In this document: positions 33,036 through 41,317 of the stretch, piece after piece
Layout: each line of letters starts with the position of its first letter
Numbering within the stretch: the stretch's first letter is position 1
NCBI RefSeq assembly: GCF_014655295.1
Contig: NZ_BNBI01000006.1
Span: 424,781 to 488,780 of the forward strand
DNA: 64,000 nucleotides
DNA from: Streptomyces fumanus
GTDB lineage: Bacteria > Actinomycetota > Actinomycetes > Streptomycetales > Streptomycetaceae
Direction of reading: 5' to 3'
Position numbers and translations under genes: made by a program
The notes under the pieces: model-generated
Seen by the model: only the letters and a program-made list of their open reading frames with translations
Databases searched by the model: none
Told to the model about the DNA's origin: nothing

Positions 33036-34766
33036 TCAGCTAGCGCACTGCACCTTGTCCGCCGTGGACTTGTTGTCGACCTCCGGCGCCTTCGACGAAG
33101 CGGTCAGCGGCACCCCGGCCCCCTTGAAGTCCTTGCCGAGGGTCAGCGTCATCGTCGGCAGGCCCTGGGAGTTGGCCACGCTCTCGCCCGGCTTCATCGC
33201 GGAGCCGGACAGCCCCATGATGTCGGCGAGCCTGCGGGCCTGGTCCGCCTGCTCGGGGGCGTATTCGAGCGTGGTCTTGCTCAGGGCCTCCGGTGCGTTG
33301 CCCGCGTTCTCGGACTTGGTGACGCCTTCCTCGGTCTGCAGCCAGCGCAGCGTCGTCTGGGCCGAACCGGCGTCGGCGCCGCCGTTGAGGATGCGCACCC
33401 GCACCTCGGAGGCGTCGGACTTGGCGCCCTTCAGCCGCGCGGCGACGGCGGCCTTCTCCTTCTTCTTCTGCTGCTTGACCTCGGTGAAGGAGACGTCGTT
33501 CTGGATGGCCTCGAACACCGCGGGGGCCTTGGCCTCGTTGAAGACGACCGTGGCCTTGACCGTCTCCTCCGGGTTGTCCAGGACGGGCACCGTGGTGAAG
33601 GTGATGTTCTTCGTCGGCACCTTCTTCAGCTCCATGGCCACGTCCTTGAGCGTGCTCACCTTCCCGATGCCGGTGTCGACGGTGAGCGCCTTGGTGGCCG
33701 CCTCGGCCAGCTTCAGCAGTTTGCTGGGGCTGGTCAGGGTGTCACCGGAGGACATCTTGCGCATCAGCGAGGCCATGAACTGCTGCTGCACCTTGATGCG
33801 GTCCAGGTCGCCCTGGTTGCCCCAACTGTGCCGGGTGCGGACGAACGCCAGGGCTTCCTCGCCCTCGATCGTGGACTCGCCCGCGGGCAGCTTGAGCTTG
33901 GAGTCCGGGTCGTCCACCGCGTGTTCCAGACAGACCGGAACGCCGCCGACCGCGCTGGTCAGCGTCTTGACGGCATTGAAGTCGGCCATCATGAAGTGGT
34001 CGACGGTGATGCCGGTGTTCTCCTTGATCGTACGCATGGTGCAGCCCGGGTCCCGTCCGCTCTCGCCCAGGCTCCGGTTGAAGCGCACATGGGTCAGGCC
34101 GGGGATCACCTTCGTGGAGCCGTCCGCCTGCTTCGTCGGGCAGTCCGGGATGTCCACGATCAGGTCCCGCGGGATGCTCAGCGCGGTGGCGTTCGTCCGG
34201 TCCTTCGAGACGTGCAAGAGGATCGTGGTGTCCGCGTGCCCGCTGCTGCCCTTGTCGCCGTAGCCCTCGTTGCCCGCTCCGGTGCGCTTGTCGGTGCCCA
34301 GGAGCAGGATGTTGAACGCCTCGTCCTTGCTGAAGCTGCTCTTGCCCGCGCTGCCGATGTCGGTCGTGGTGACATTGCCTTCGAGGTGCTTGAGATAGAC
34401 GTAGCCGACCCCGGCCCCGACCAGTACGACGAACGCCATGGTGCCGCCGGTCCAGAGCACGGCCCGTTTGGCCTTCGACTTCTTCTTGACCGGTTCACGA
34501 CGGCGCCGTCCGGGCGGCGGGGCTTCCGCCGCGGTGCGGCGCCTGCGGGAGGGAGGAGGATTCTCCGGGGTGCGCGACGACTGGCCACGGCGCCGGGAGT
34601 CGCGTGCCGGTCGTTCTTCCTCTCCGGCCGCGCGTGGCCCGGGGACCGTCGGCGATTTCGGAGCGGGAGCAGGCGGTCGCAGTTCGTATTCACCGGTGTG
34701 CGGATTGAGCACCCACTGGTCTGCGGGATCGATGTCGTTGGCCCGCCCACGGCCTTGCGCGTCCAC
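33036..34766 (-). CDS. LCP-family protein with LytR_C domain (LCP-D)
   Basis: About 576 residues. The N-terminus has the block DPADQWVLNPHTGEYELR, found in Streptomyces LCP proteins; a basic Pro-rich stretch follows, then a membrane helix (about 105-127) and the LCP domain (FNILLLGTDKRTG, TILLHVSKDRTNATALSIPRDLIVDIP, HFMMADFNAVKTLTSAVGGVPVCLE, ALAFVRTRHSWGNQGDLDRI). A Lys-rich linker (VKQQKKKEKAAVAARLKG) leads to the LytR_C domain (VRVRILNGGADAGS). The start is the GTG at 34766, matching the conserved DPADQW tail; GGAGG lies about 12 bases upstream, which is long. Confidence 0.9.
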   Translation of the reverse strand: MDAQGRGRANDIDPADQWVLNPHTGEYELRPPAPAPKSPTVPGPRAAGEEERPARDSRRRGQSSRTPENPPPSRRRRTAAEAPPPGRRRREPVKKKSKAKRAVLWTGGTMAFVVLVGAGVGYVYLKHLEGNVTTTDIGSAGKSSFSKDEAFNILLLGTDKRTGAGNEGYGDKGSSGHADTTILLHVSKDRTNATALSIPRDLIVDIPDCPTKQADGSTKVIPGLTHVRFNRSLGESGRDPGCTMRTIKENTGITVDHFMMADFNAVKTLTSAVGGVPVCLEHAVDDPDSKLKLPAGESTIEGEEALAFVRTRHSWGNQGDLDRIKVQQQFMASLMRKMSSGDTLTSPSKLLKLAEAATKALTVDTGIGKVSTLKDVAMELKKVPTKNITFTTVPVLDNPEETVKATVVFNEAKAPAVFEAIQNDVSFTEVKQQKKKEKAAVAARLKGAKSDASEVRVRILNGGADAGSAQTTLRWLQTEEGVTKSENAGNAPEALSKTTLEYAPEQADQARRLADIMGLSGSAMKPGESVANSQGLPTMTLTLGKDFKGAGVPLTASSKAPEVDNKSTADKVQCAS

Positions 34767-35006
34767 GGTTGTCCGAATCCTCCGTCGGGGCACGCGGCGC
34801 CTTCCCCCCACGGCGCTCGAATCTTGGTCTCAGGGTGCCTGGCCCAGGGGGTCGAACTTCGTGGCCGGACACACCGGGTGGCCCACACTAGCCGCCTGGT
34901 TCCGCCGTTAGGTACACCCGTGAGGCATTACACGCCCCTACAACGGGGCAATCCGCCCATATTCTTGAATGAAGTTTTGGTCTGTTGCGCTGCCTTGGAT
35001 TCGGCT

Positions 35007-36299
35007 TTACTCGCACGACTTCTCGGCCGCCGTGTTCCCGCGGAACGTGGGCTCCGGGGAGACATCGTTCGTGTGCTCGACGGATCTCCTTTCATTCGAC
35101 GAAGCGTCGCCGTCGCCGTACGCCCCGTAGTCGGACGGTGGGATACCGGGGGCGCCTTCCGGTCCGCTTTTCTCATCGGACCGCCGTGGTGCACTCCCGC
35201 CGACCGCCACCGGCTCGTCCGTCCGCAGCCGGGCGAAGAGTTCCCGGGCATCGGGTTCCTTGAGTTGGTCCCGATTCGGGTTCCCGGCCCATGCCTCCCG
35301 GGGCACGGTCAGGAATTGCACGCGTTCGGTGGGAATGTCGCGCAGCCCGCGCACCAGTGCGTACAGATCGCGCAGACTCGCCAGGCCCGGATCGGTGGTG
35401 AGGGAGGACGTGGCCGCGTTCAGAACGGGATACAGCTTCACCGGGTTCAGCAGGACGTCATTGCCGCGCACCTTGTTGACGAGCGCCCCCAGGAACCGCT
35501 GCTGCCGTTCCATCCGCTCGGTGTCGCTGCCGTCGCCGAGCGACTTGCGGGCGCGTACGTAACCGAGCGCCTGCTCCCCGTTCAGGGTGACCCGGCCGGC
35601 GGGCAGGTTCAGCTTGGCCGCCTTGTCGGCGACCGGCCGGCGCAGGCACACCTCCACGCCGTCGACGGCGTCCACGACCCGCTTGAAGCCGTGGAAGTCG
35701 ACGACCACGTGGTGGTCGATCCGGATGCCGGTCAGCTTCTCGACGGTACGGATGGAACACGCCGAACCGCCCACCTCGAAGGCGTAGTTGAACATCGTGA
35801 ACGCCGGTTGTGAGCGCGTCCCGTCCGGCCGGCGGCACCCGGGTACGCGCACCATCAGGTCCCGGGGCAGCGACACGGCGGTGGCGCGGTGCCGGCCCGC
35901 CGACAGGTGCAGCAGGATCGCGGTGTCCGACCGCTCGGTCCCCGGGTCCCGGCCGTAGCGGGCGTTGTCCGCGCCGGCCCGCGAGTCCGAGCCGATCACC
36001 AGGATGTTCTGCGCGCCCCGGACCAGCGCGGTGGGGCGCTCCCGCTCGTACCGGGCGAGTTCGGCCGCCGCCGCCTCGTCGGCCGTGATGTTGCCGTTCA
36101 GCTTGGTGTAGACCGTCCACCCGATGCCCGCGGCGCCCACCGCGGCGACGGCCACCGCCAGCGCGGCCCGCCGCACCCACCGCCGCCGCCGGCGCCGGCC
36201 CGTTCCGCGCCCGGTCGCGGACGCCCCGGTACCCGGCCCGGGCGCACCCTTCCCGGCACCGCTCACCTCTCCCCACCGGCCTCCACCCGCGACACCCAC
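35007..36299 (-). CDS. LCP-family protein without LytR_C domain (LCP-E)
   Basis: 430 residues. A Gly/Arg-rich tail (1-42), a membrane helix (AALAVAVAAVGAAGIGWTVY) and an LCP domain: QNILVIGSDSRAG, TAILLHLSAGRHRATAVSLPRDLMVRVPGC, HHVVVDFHGFKRVVDAVDGVEVCL, ALGYVRARKSLGDGSDTERMERQQ. The tail after about residue 370 is low-complexity Gly/Ser/Asp/Glu and disordered. The GTG at 36299 lies five bases after GGGAGG. A later GTG (VSGAGKG) is possible. It is the last of five LCP genes in 14 kb. Confidence 0.9.
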   Translation of the reverse strand: MGVAGGGRWGEVSGAGKGAPGPGTGASATGRGTGRRRRRRWVRRAALAVAVAAVGAAGIGWTVYTKLNGNITADEAAAAELARYERERPTALVRGAQNILVIGSDSRAGADNARYGRDPGTERSDTAILLHLSAGRHRATAVSLPRDLMVRVPGCRRPDGTRSQPAFTMFNYAFEVGGSACSIRTVEKLTGIRIDHHVVVDFHGFKRVVDAVDGVEVCLRRPVADKAAKLNLPAGRVTLNGEQALGYVRARKSLGDGSDTERMERQQRFLGALVNKVRGNDVLLNPVKLYPVLNAATSSLTTDPGLASLRDLYALVRGLRDIPTERVQFLTVPREAWAGNPNRDQLKEPDARELFARLRTDEPVAVGGSAPRRSDEKSGPEGAPGIPPSDYGAYGDGDASSNERRSVEHTNDVSPEPTFRGNTAAEKSCE

Positions 36300-36479
36300 C
36301 TCCTCCTCCCTACGACCATGACCCGGACGCGGGGGAAGGGCGGGGTGGGGGTGGGCCGAACGGGGGGAAGGTCATCGGCCGGAGGGCGGGCTGGGCCGGG
36401 TGGAGGCCGGTGCGGAGGGATCGGGGCGGGCCGGGGATCGGGGCGGGCCGAGCGGGGGCCCGTCACCGGCCGGCGGGAC
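36300..36479. repeat. G-rich intergenic stretch with short tandem repeat
   Basis: The plus strand carries many runs of three to six G and a 17-base unit GGGATCGGGGCGGGCCG repeated back to back near 36416-36450. It lies upstream of the LCP-E start and downstream of the TIGR03089 stop, both on the minus strand. No coding pattern is seen. G-quadruplex formation is possible. Confidence 0.5.
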
Positions 36480-37241
36480 CTACCGGGCCACCACCGTGAC
36501 CCGCTCCGCCTCGATCCGCCGGTCCACCGCGTCCGCCGCCAGCAGGCCCAGGTTCCGGCACAGCACCACCGACCCCCCGCTGGCCAGCGGCCCGTACAGC
36601 CCGGCGCTGAGCCCCTCCCAGGTGTCGTACGGCAGCCCGGACAGCACCCGCGCCCCCGGCCCCGTCAGCCCCAGCTCCGCCGCCTCCGCCCGGGCCCGCT
36701 CCACCACCTCCGCGCCGCTGAACTCCCGCCCGGCCACGATCAGCGCGGCCCCCTCCGGGTCCACCGGCGCGTACGGCACGAACCGGTCGCCCTGCCCCGG
36801 CACCTCCACCGCGTAGTCGACGAACCCCTCCGGCACCTGCGGGAACCGCCCCCCGAGCGGCCGCAGCGCCAGCGCCACCCGCGCCCCGGAGCACGCCCGC
36901 GCCGCCGCCAGCGACTCCGGCTCCGGCCCGCTCACGGCCACGTCCGCCGCCGCCGCGTCACCGCCCAGGTCGGCGACGGCGCCCACCGACGCACAGGCCA
37001 GCAGCCACACCGCCGTCTGCCAGTGCGCGGGCAGCAGCAGCGCCACCCGGTCGCCGGGCTCCACCGACAGCTCGTCCTGGAGCAGGTTCGCGGTCTTGGC
37101 CACCCAATTGGCGAAGGTGGCCACGGACAGTTCGACGCGTTCGCCCGTGGCATCGTCGTAGAAGGTCACCAGGGGGCGTCCCGGGTCCGCGGCGAGCGCG
37201 GAACTCAGCAGGTCGGCAGGGGTGCGATCGGTCGCGTTCAC
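36480..37241 (-). CDS. TIGR03089-family protein (truncated adenylation-domain-like)
   Basis: 253 residues. It resembles only the N-terminal part of acyl-CoA synthetases (GDRVALLLPAHWQTAVWLLACASVGAVADL), and it lacks the P-loop-like TSGTTGxPK motif and the C-terminal lid, so it cannot be a normal adenylating enzyme. TIGR03089 is the actinobacterial family of this type, usually found beside LCP genes, as here. The GTG at 37241 is chosen because it restores the family length; no clear ribosome site is visible. Function is unknown; a carrier- or lipid-binding role is conceivable. Confidence 0.85.
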   Translation of the reverse strand: MNATDRTPADLLSSALAADPGRPLVTFYDDATGERVELSVATFANWVAKTANLLQDELSVEPGDRVALLLPAHWQTAVWLLACASVGAVADLGGDAAAADVAVSGPEPESLAAARACSGARVALALRPLGGRFPQVPEGFVDYAVEVPGQGDRFVPYAPVDPEGAALIVAGREFSGAEVVERARAEAAELGLTGPGARVLSGLPYDTWEGLSAGLYGPLASGGSVVLCRNLGLLAADAVDRRIEAERVTVVAR

Positions 37242-37373
37242 CCGCGCAAGGGTACGCCGCCGGGCCCGCCCGCACCGAGCCGGCGGCCCCGCTTCCGGCC
37301 ACCGCGGCACCACCGGAACGGACCAACGCGCCGGGCGCGCCCGTCAGTTCCAAATGGACAGGTTTATACGTTC

Positions 37374-38696
37374 ATGTCCAGGATCGAGGGCATGCGTGGA
37401 TACCTTGCTTCCTCGATCGGCATCACCTGCGCGGCCGCCCTCGCCCTCCCCCTCGTCCCGCCCGCGGCCGCCGCCCCTCCGGCGGCCGGCCCTCCGGCGG
37501 CCGGCCCTCCGGCGGCCGCCCCTCCGGCGGCCGCCCCTCCGGCGGCCGGCCCTCCGACGGCCGCCGTCCGCGGCCCGGTCGCCGCCGGGCCGTACACCCC
37601 CGGCGGCACCCAGTCGCTCCCGCTGCGCCCCCTCGCCCGCGACCGCGTCGCCACCCCGGGCCCGTCCGGGCCCGCCGAACAGGGCGTCACCCGCCGTTCC
37701 GTACAGCGGTTCTCCCTGGTCGGCGTCGTCTGGGACGACCCGGACACCGAGCTGCACGGCCGCGTCCAGGTCCGCACCCGCACCACCGGGACCGGCACCT
37801 GGTCCCCCTGGCAGGACCTGGAGGCCCATTACGCCGAGCACGGCGCCGACCCGGACACCGCCGAACGCGCCCCCGGCCGGGTCCGCGGCGCCACCGCCCC
37901 CCTGTGGGTCGGCGACTCCGACGGAGTGGAGGCCCGGGTCCGCGCGGCGGCCGGCGGCACCGGCCCCAGGTCCGCTCCCCTCCCCGAGGGCCTGCGCCTG
38001 GAACTCGTCGACCCCGGCACCGCCGCCCCGCGGACCGAGGAGTACGCCGAGTCCCCCGCGGCGGGCGCCGCCGACCGGCGGGCCGGGCGGTACGTAGGCC
38101 CCCGGCCCGCCATCGTCACGCGCGGCAACTGGGGCGCGGACGAGAGCCTGCGCGAGAGAGGCTTCCGGTACACCAAGAAGGTCAAGGCGGCCTTCGTGCA
38201 CCACTCCGCCACCGGCAACAACTACCGCTGCGCACAGGCCCCTTCGGTGATCCGCGGCATCTACCGCTACCACGTGCGCAGCCTGGGCTGGCGGGACATC
38301 GGCTACAACTTCCTCATCGACAAGTGCGGGAGGATCTACGAGGGCCGGGCCGGCGGCGTGCAGCGCGCGGTCCTCGGCGCCCACACCCTCGGCTTCAACT
38401 CCAACAGCATGGGCATCGCCGTCCTCGGCACGTACACCTCGAAGAAGCCGTCCTCCGCCGCGGTGAAGGCCATCGCCCGGCTGACGGCCTGGAAGCTCGG
38501 CCTCTACGGCGTGAACCCGCGCGGCAAGACGTATCTGACCTCCGGCGGTGGCAACCTCTACCGGAAAGGCAAGAATGTGCGACTGAACGTCATCTCCGGT
38601 CACCGCGACGGCTTCGCCACGGAGTGCCCGGGCAAGAAGCTCTACGCCAAACTCGGCACCGCCCGCAAGACCGCGGCCCGCTACCAGGGCCGCTGA
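37374..38696 (+). CDS. Secreted N-acetylmuramoyl-L-alanine amidase (PGRP/amidase_2)
   Basis: 440 residues from the ATG at 37374, or 434 from 37392. The signal peptide (GYLASSIGITCAAALALPLVPPAAA) is followed by Pro/Ala repeats, an Ala/Arg-rich N-domain (about 70-235) and a C-terminal type 2 amidase/PGRP domain starting RPAIVTRGNWGADES. Zinc ligands are His in FVHHSATGN, His in GAHTLGFN/SGHRDG and Cys in TECPGKKL. It cleaves the bond between MurNAc and the stem peptide in the wall. It is divergent from the TIGR03089 gene. A TATACG hexamer close to the upstream ATG may be a -10 element, favouring the second ATG. Confidence 0.9.
   Translation: MSRIEGMRGYLASSIGITCAAALALPLVPPAAAAPPAAGPPAAGPPAAAPPAAAPPAAGPPTAAVRGPVAAGPYTPGGTQSLPLRPLARDRVATPGPSGPAEQGVTRRSVQRFSLVGVVWDDPDTELHGRVQVRTRTTGTGTWSPWQDLEAHYAEHGADPDTAERAPGRVRGATAPLWVGDSDGVEARVRAAAGGTGPRSAPLPEGLRLELVDPGTAAPRTEEYAESPAAGAADRRAGRYVGPRPAIVTRGNWGADESLRERGFRYTKKVKAAFVHHSATGNNYRCAQAPSVIRGIYRYHVRSLGWRDIGYNFLIDKCGRIYEGRAGGVQRAVLGAHTLGFNSNSMGIAVLGTYTSKKPSSAAVKAIARLTAWKLGLYGVNPRGKTYLTSGGGNLYRKGKNVRLNVISGHRDGFATECPGKKLYAKLGTARKTAARYQGR
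37476..37565 (+). repeat. In-frame 15-bp tandem repeat in amidase linker
   Basis: About six copies of CCTCCGGCGGCCGGC or CCTCCGGCGGCCGCC. They encode PPAAG/PPAAA pentapeptides just after the signal peptide. Because the unit is a multiple of three, copy-number change by slippage would lengthen or shorten the linker without a frameshift. Confidence 0.9.
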
Positions 38697-38795
38697 GCCG
38701 CACCCCACGGTCACCGAAGGCGCGTCGTACGGTCTGCGTACACTGGCCGGCCGAAAGACAGTTCGGCCGGTCCCGGCAGGAAGCAGAGACGACAG

Positions 38796-39878
38796 GTGAC
38801 AGAAGCGATCCTCCTGGTCGGCGGCAAGGGCACGCGGCTGCGCCCGCTCACGGTGTACACGCCCAAGCCGATGGTCAGGGCGGCGGGGGTCCCCTTCCTC
38901 ACCCACCAGCTCGCGCGGGCCCGGGCGGCGGGCGTCGAGCACATCGTGCTGGCGACGAGCTATCTGGCCGAGGTCTTCGAGCCGTACTTCGGCGACGGCT
39001 CGGCCATGGGGCTGAGCATCGAGTACGTCACCGAGGAGGAGCCCCTCGGCACCGGCGGCGCCATCCGCAACGCGGCCTCCCGGCTCCGCTCCGGCCCGGA
39101 CGACCCGGTCCTCGTCTTCAACGGCGACATCCTGACCGGCCTGGACATCCGCGCGCTGGTGGCCACCCACGCGTCGACCGGCGCCGATGTCACCCTGCAC
39201 CTGACCAAGGTGTCCGACCCCCGGGCGTACGGCCTGGTCCCCACGGACGGCACCGGCCGCGTCCTCGCCTTCCTGGAGAAGCCGGGGACCCCCGAGGAGA
39301 TCGTCACCGACCAGATCAACGCGGGAGCGTACGTCTTCCGCCGCTCGGTCATCGACACCGTCCCGGCCGGCCGCCCGGTCTCCGTCGAACGCGAGACCTT
39401 TCCCGAGCTGCTCGCCTCCGGCGCCCACCTCCAGGGCATGGTCGACTCCACCTACTGGCTCGACCTGGGCACCCCGGCCGCCTTCGTCCGCGGCTCCGCC
39501 GACCTCGTCCTCGGCCGCGCCCCGTCCCCGGCGGTGCCCGGCCGCTGCGGCGACCGACTGATCCTGCCGACGGCGACGGTCGCGGGCGACGCCAAGCTGG
39601 CCGGCGGGACGGTGGTGGGGGAAGGGGCGTTCGTCGCCGAGGGCGCGCGGATCTTCGGCAGCGCGATCCTGCCGGGCGCGGTGATCGAGCCCGGCGCGGT
39701 CATCACCGACTCCCTCATCGGCACCGAGGCCCGCGTCGGCACCCGCTCCGTCCTCACCGGCACGGTCATCGGGGACGGGGCGGTCATCGGCCCCGACAAC
39801 GAACTCCGCACCGGCATCCGCATCTGGCCCCACACCCACATCCCGGCCTCAGCGGTCCGCTTCTCCTCCGACCAGTGA
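38796..39878 (+). CDS. Mannose-1-phosphate guanylyltransferase-like nucleotidyltransferase
   Basis: 360 residues. The N-terminal sugar-nucleotidyltransferase domain has the pyrophosphorylase signature LLVGGKGTRLRPLT, then YVTEEEPLGTGGAIRNA, FNGDILTG (metal Asp) and AFLEKP. The C-terminal part (about 255-350) shows left-handed beta-helix hexapeptides (VAGDAKLAGGTVVGEGAFVAEGA). It is expected to make GDP-mannose from mannose-1-phosphate and GTP, which fits with manB and manA in this window; another NDP-sugar cannot be excluded. Its mycobacterial positional counterpart is Rv3264c. The start is the GTG at 38796. Confidence 0.9.
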   Translation: MTEAILLVGGKGTRLRPLTVYTPKPMVRAAGVPFLTHQLARARAAGVEHIVLATSYLAEVFEPYFGDGSAMGLSIEYVTEEEPLGTGGAIRNAASRLRSGPDDPVLVFNGDILTGLDIRALVATHASTGADVTLHLTKVSDPRAYGLVPTDGTGRVLAFLEKPGTPEEIVTDQINAGAYVFRRSVIDTVPAGRPVSVERETFPELLASGAHLQGMVDSTYWLDLGTPAAFVRGSADLVLGRAPSPAVPGRCGDRLILPTATVAGDAKLAGGTVVGEGAFVAEGARIFGSAILPGAVIEPGAVITDSLIGTEARVGTRSVLTGTVIGDGAVIGPDNELRTGIRIWPHTHIPASAVRFSSDQ

Positions 39879-40110
39879 CGCCCCCCCCGCCCCACCGCGC
39901 GCACCCACGCCGCTGGGGCGGCACGGGCGGGCGCGGGCAGCCACCCCGCCCCACCGCGGGCAGTCACCCCGCCCCACCGCGCGCAGTCGCCCGCCCCACC
40001 GCGGGCAGCCACCCCGCCCAACCGCGCGCAGTCGCCCCGCCCCACCGCGGGCAGCCACGCCGCCCCACCGCGGGCAGTCGTGCCGCTGGGGCGGCACGGG
40101 TGGGCGCGGC
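39879..40110. repeat. Tandem 24-26-bp repeats with REP-like hairpins
   Basis: Seven or so copies of CCACCGCGGGCAGTCACCCC, or CGCGCAG variants, between about 39890 and 40080. They are bounded on both sides by a GTGCCGC-tggg-GCGGCAC type hairpin (CGCCGCTGGGGCGGCAC near 39910 and TGCCGCTGGGGCGGCAC near 40082). They fill the space between the convergent nucleotidyltransferase and glycosylase genes. The rest of the gap, to 40257, is C-rich without a gene. Confidence 0.75.
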
Positions 40111-40257
40111 GGCACCCCGCCACGCCGGGCCGCGCTCCCGACCCCCAGCCACAACGCCGGCCCACGTCGAACCCCAACCCGCGCTCCCGCCCCCGAGCCG
40201 CAGCCCCGACCCACGCTCCCGACCCCGCGCCACACCGCGAACCCCGAGACGCCGACG

Positions 40258-41250
40258 TCACAACCGCCCGATATCCCCCCGCGTCATCCGCGGCCCCCGC
40301 CGCCCCGGCCCCCGCCCACTCAGCAACACCAACCGCGCCGCCCGATGCCGCTGCCCCGCATACGGCTCCAGCAGCCGCAGCATCTCCGCGTCGTCCGCAT
40401 CCCGGTCCCCGCCCAGCACGAACCCCACGATCCCCGGCAGATGCAGGTCCCCCACCGTCACCTCGTCCGCCGCCCCATGGCTGCGTTGCACGACCTCCGC
40501 CGAGGTCCACGGCCCCACCCCCGGCACGACCTCCAGCCGGGCCCGCGCCGCGGCGGGCTCCATCGCCGCCGCCTCCTCCATCCGCGCGGCGACCCGCACC
40601 GCGCGCAGCACCGTGGCCGCCCGCTTGTCGTCGACCCCGGCCCGGTGCCACTCCCAGGACGGGATCAGCGCCCAGGTCCGCGCCGAGGGCATCACCCACA
40701 TCCCGCCGGGCCCCGGCACCGGCCCCGGCGCGGGCTCCCCGAACTTCCGTACGAGCATCCGCCACGCCTGGTACGCCTCGACCGTCGTGACCTTCTGCTC
40801 CAGCACCGACGGGATCAGCGACTCCAGAACCAGCCCGGTCCGCCCCAGCCGCAGCCCCGGCCGCCGGTGCGCGGTCACCGCCAGCAGCCGGTGCCGCGGC
40901 ACGAACGCGGACGGGTCGTCATCGGCGCCCAGCATCTGCGGCAGCCACTCCAGCAGCCACTCCGCCCCGGGCCCCCACGCCTCGCCCCGCACCTCGCCCC
41001 CGCGCGCGGAGATCCGCAGCGTCCCGGGCCCGAGCGGCGTCAGACTGGCCCGCCACACCGACCCGTCCGGCATCGCCCGGAACGTGGGATCGCCGGGCCC
41101 CCGCCGCAGCGGCCCCAGCACCAGCCCCAGGTCGAGCGGCCCGTCCGGCACCCAGGTGCGGACCTTGCCGGGCGCGGCGGCACGCCGGGGCCGCGGCACG
41201 CCGGCGAGCGCCGTCGCGGGCGTGGGCCGCGGTGCGTAACGTCCTGCCAC
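40258..41250 (-). CDS. DNA-3-methyladenine glycosylase-like (HhH-GPD) protein
   Basis: 330 residues. The helix-hairpin-helix and catalytic Asp are visible in LEVVPGVGPWTSAEVVQRSHGAADEVTVGDLHLPG (about 238-272), matching the AlkA branch of the HhH-GPD superfamily. SLIPSVLEQKVTTVEAYQAWRMLVRKFG is the GPD helix bundle. No FeS cluster Cys set follows. It removes alkylated or otherwise damaged bases. The N-terminal half holds WVPDGPLDLGLVLGPLRRG and is typical of actinobacterial members. Confidence 0.88.
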   Translation of the reverse strand: MAGRYAPRPTPATALAGVPRPRRAAAPGKVRTWVPDGPLDLGLVLGPLRRGPGDPTFRAMPDGSVWRASLTPLGPGTLRISARGGEVRGEAWGPGAEWLLEWLPQMLGADDDPSAFVPRHRLLAVTAHRRPGLRLGRTGLVLESLIPSVLEQKVTTVEAYQAWRMLVRKFGEPAPGPVPGPGGMWVMPSARTWALIPSWEWHRAGVDDKRAATVLRAVRVAARMEEAAAMEPAAARARLEVVPGVGPWTSAEVVQRSHGAADEVTVGDLHLPGIVGFVLGGDRDADDAEMLRLLEPYAGQRHRAARLVLLSGRGPGRRGPRMTRGDIGRL

Positions 41251-41317
41251 GAGAGAAGCCCCTGGGACGGTAGGGAGAAGAGAGGTCTCTACGAGGGTAG
41301 AGCCTCGCCGACGCCCG

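Noticed and set aside
32736..35813. A 1025-residue open frame on the plus strand across the LCP genes
   Set aside because: Spans several genes and intergenic regions antisense to conserved LCP domains; typical high-GC artefact.
39879..40110. CRISPR array
   Set aside because: Units are contiguous with no unique spacers, are palindromic in part, and no cas gene is present.
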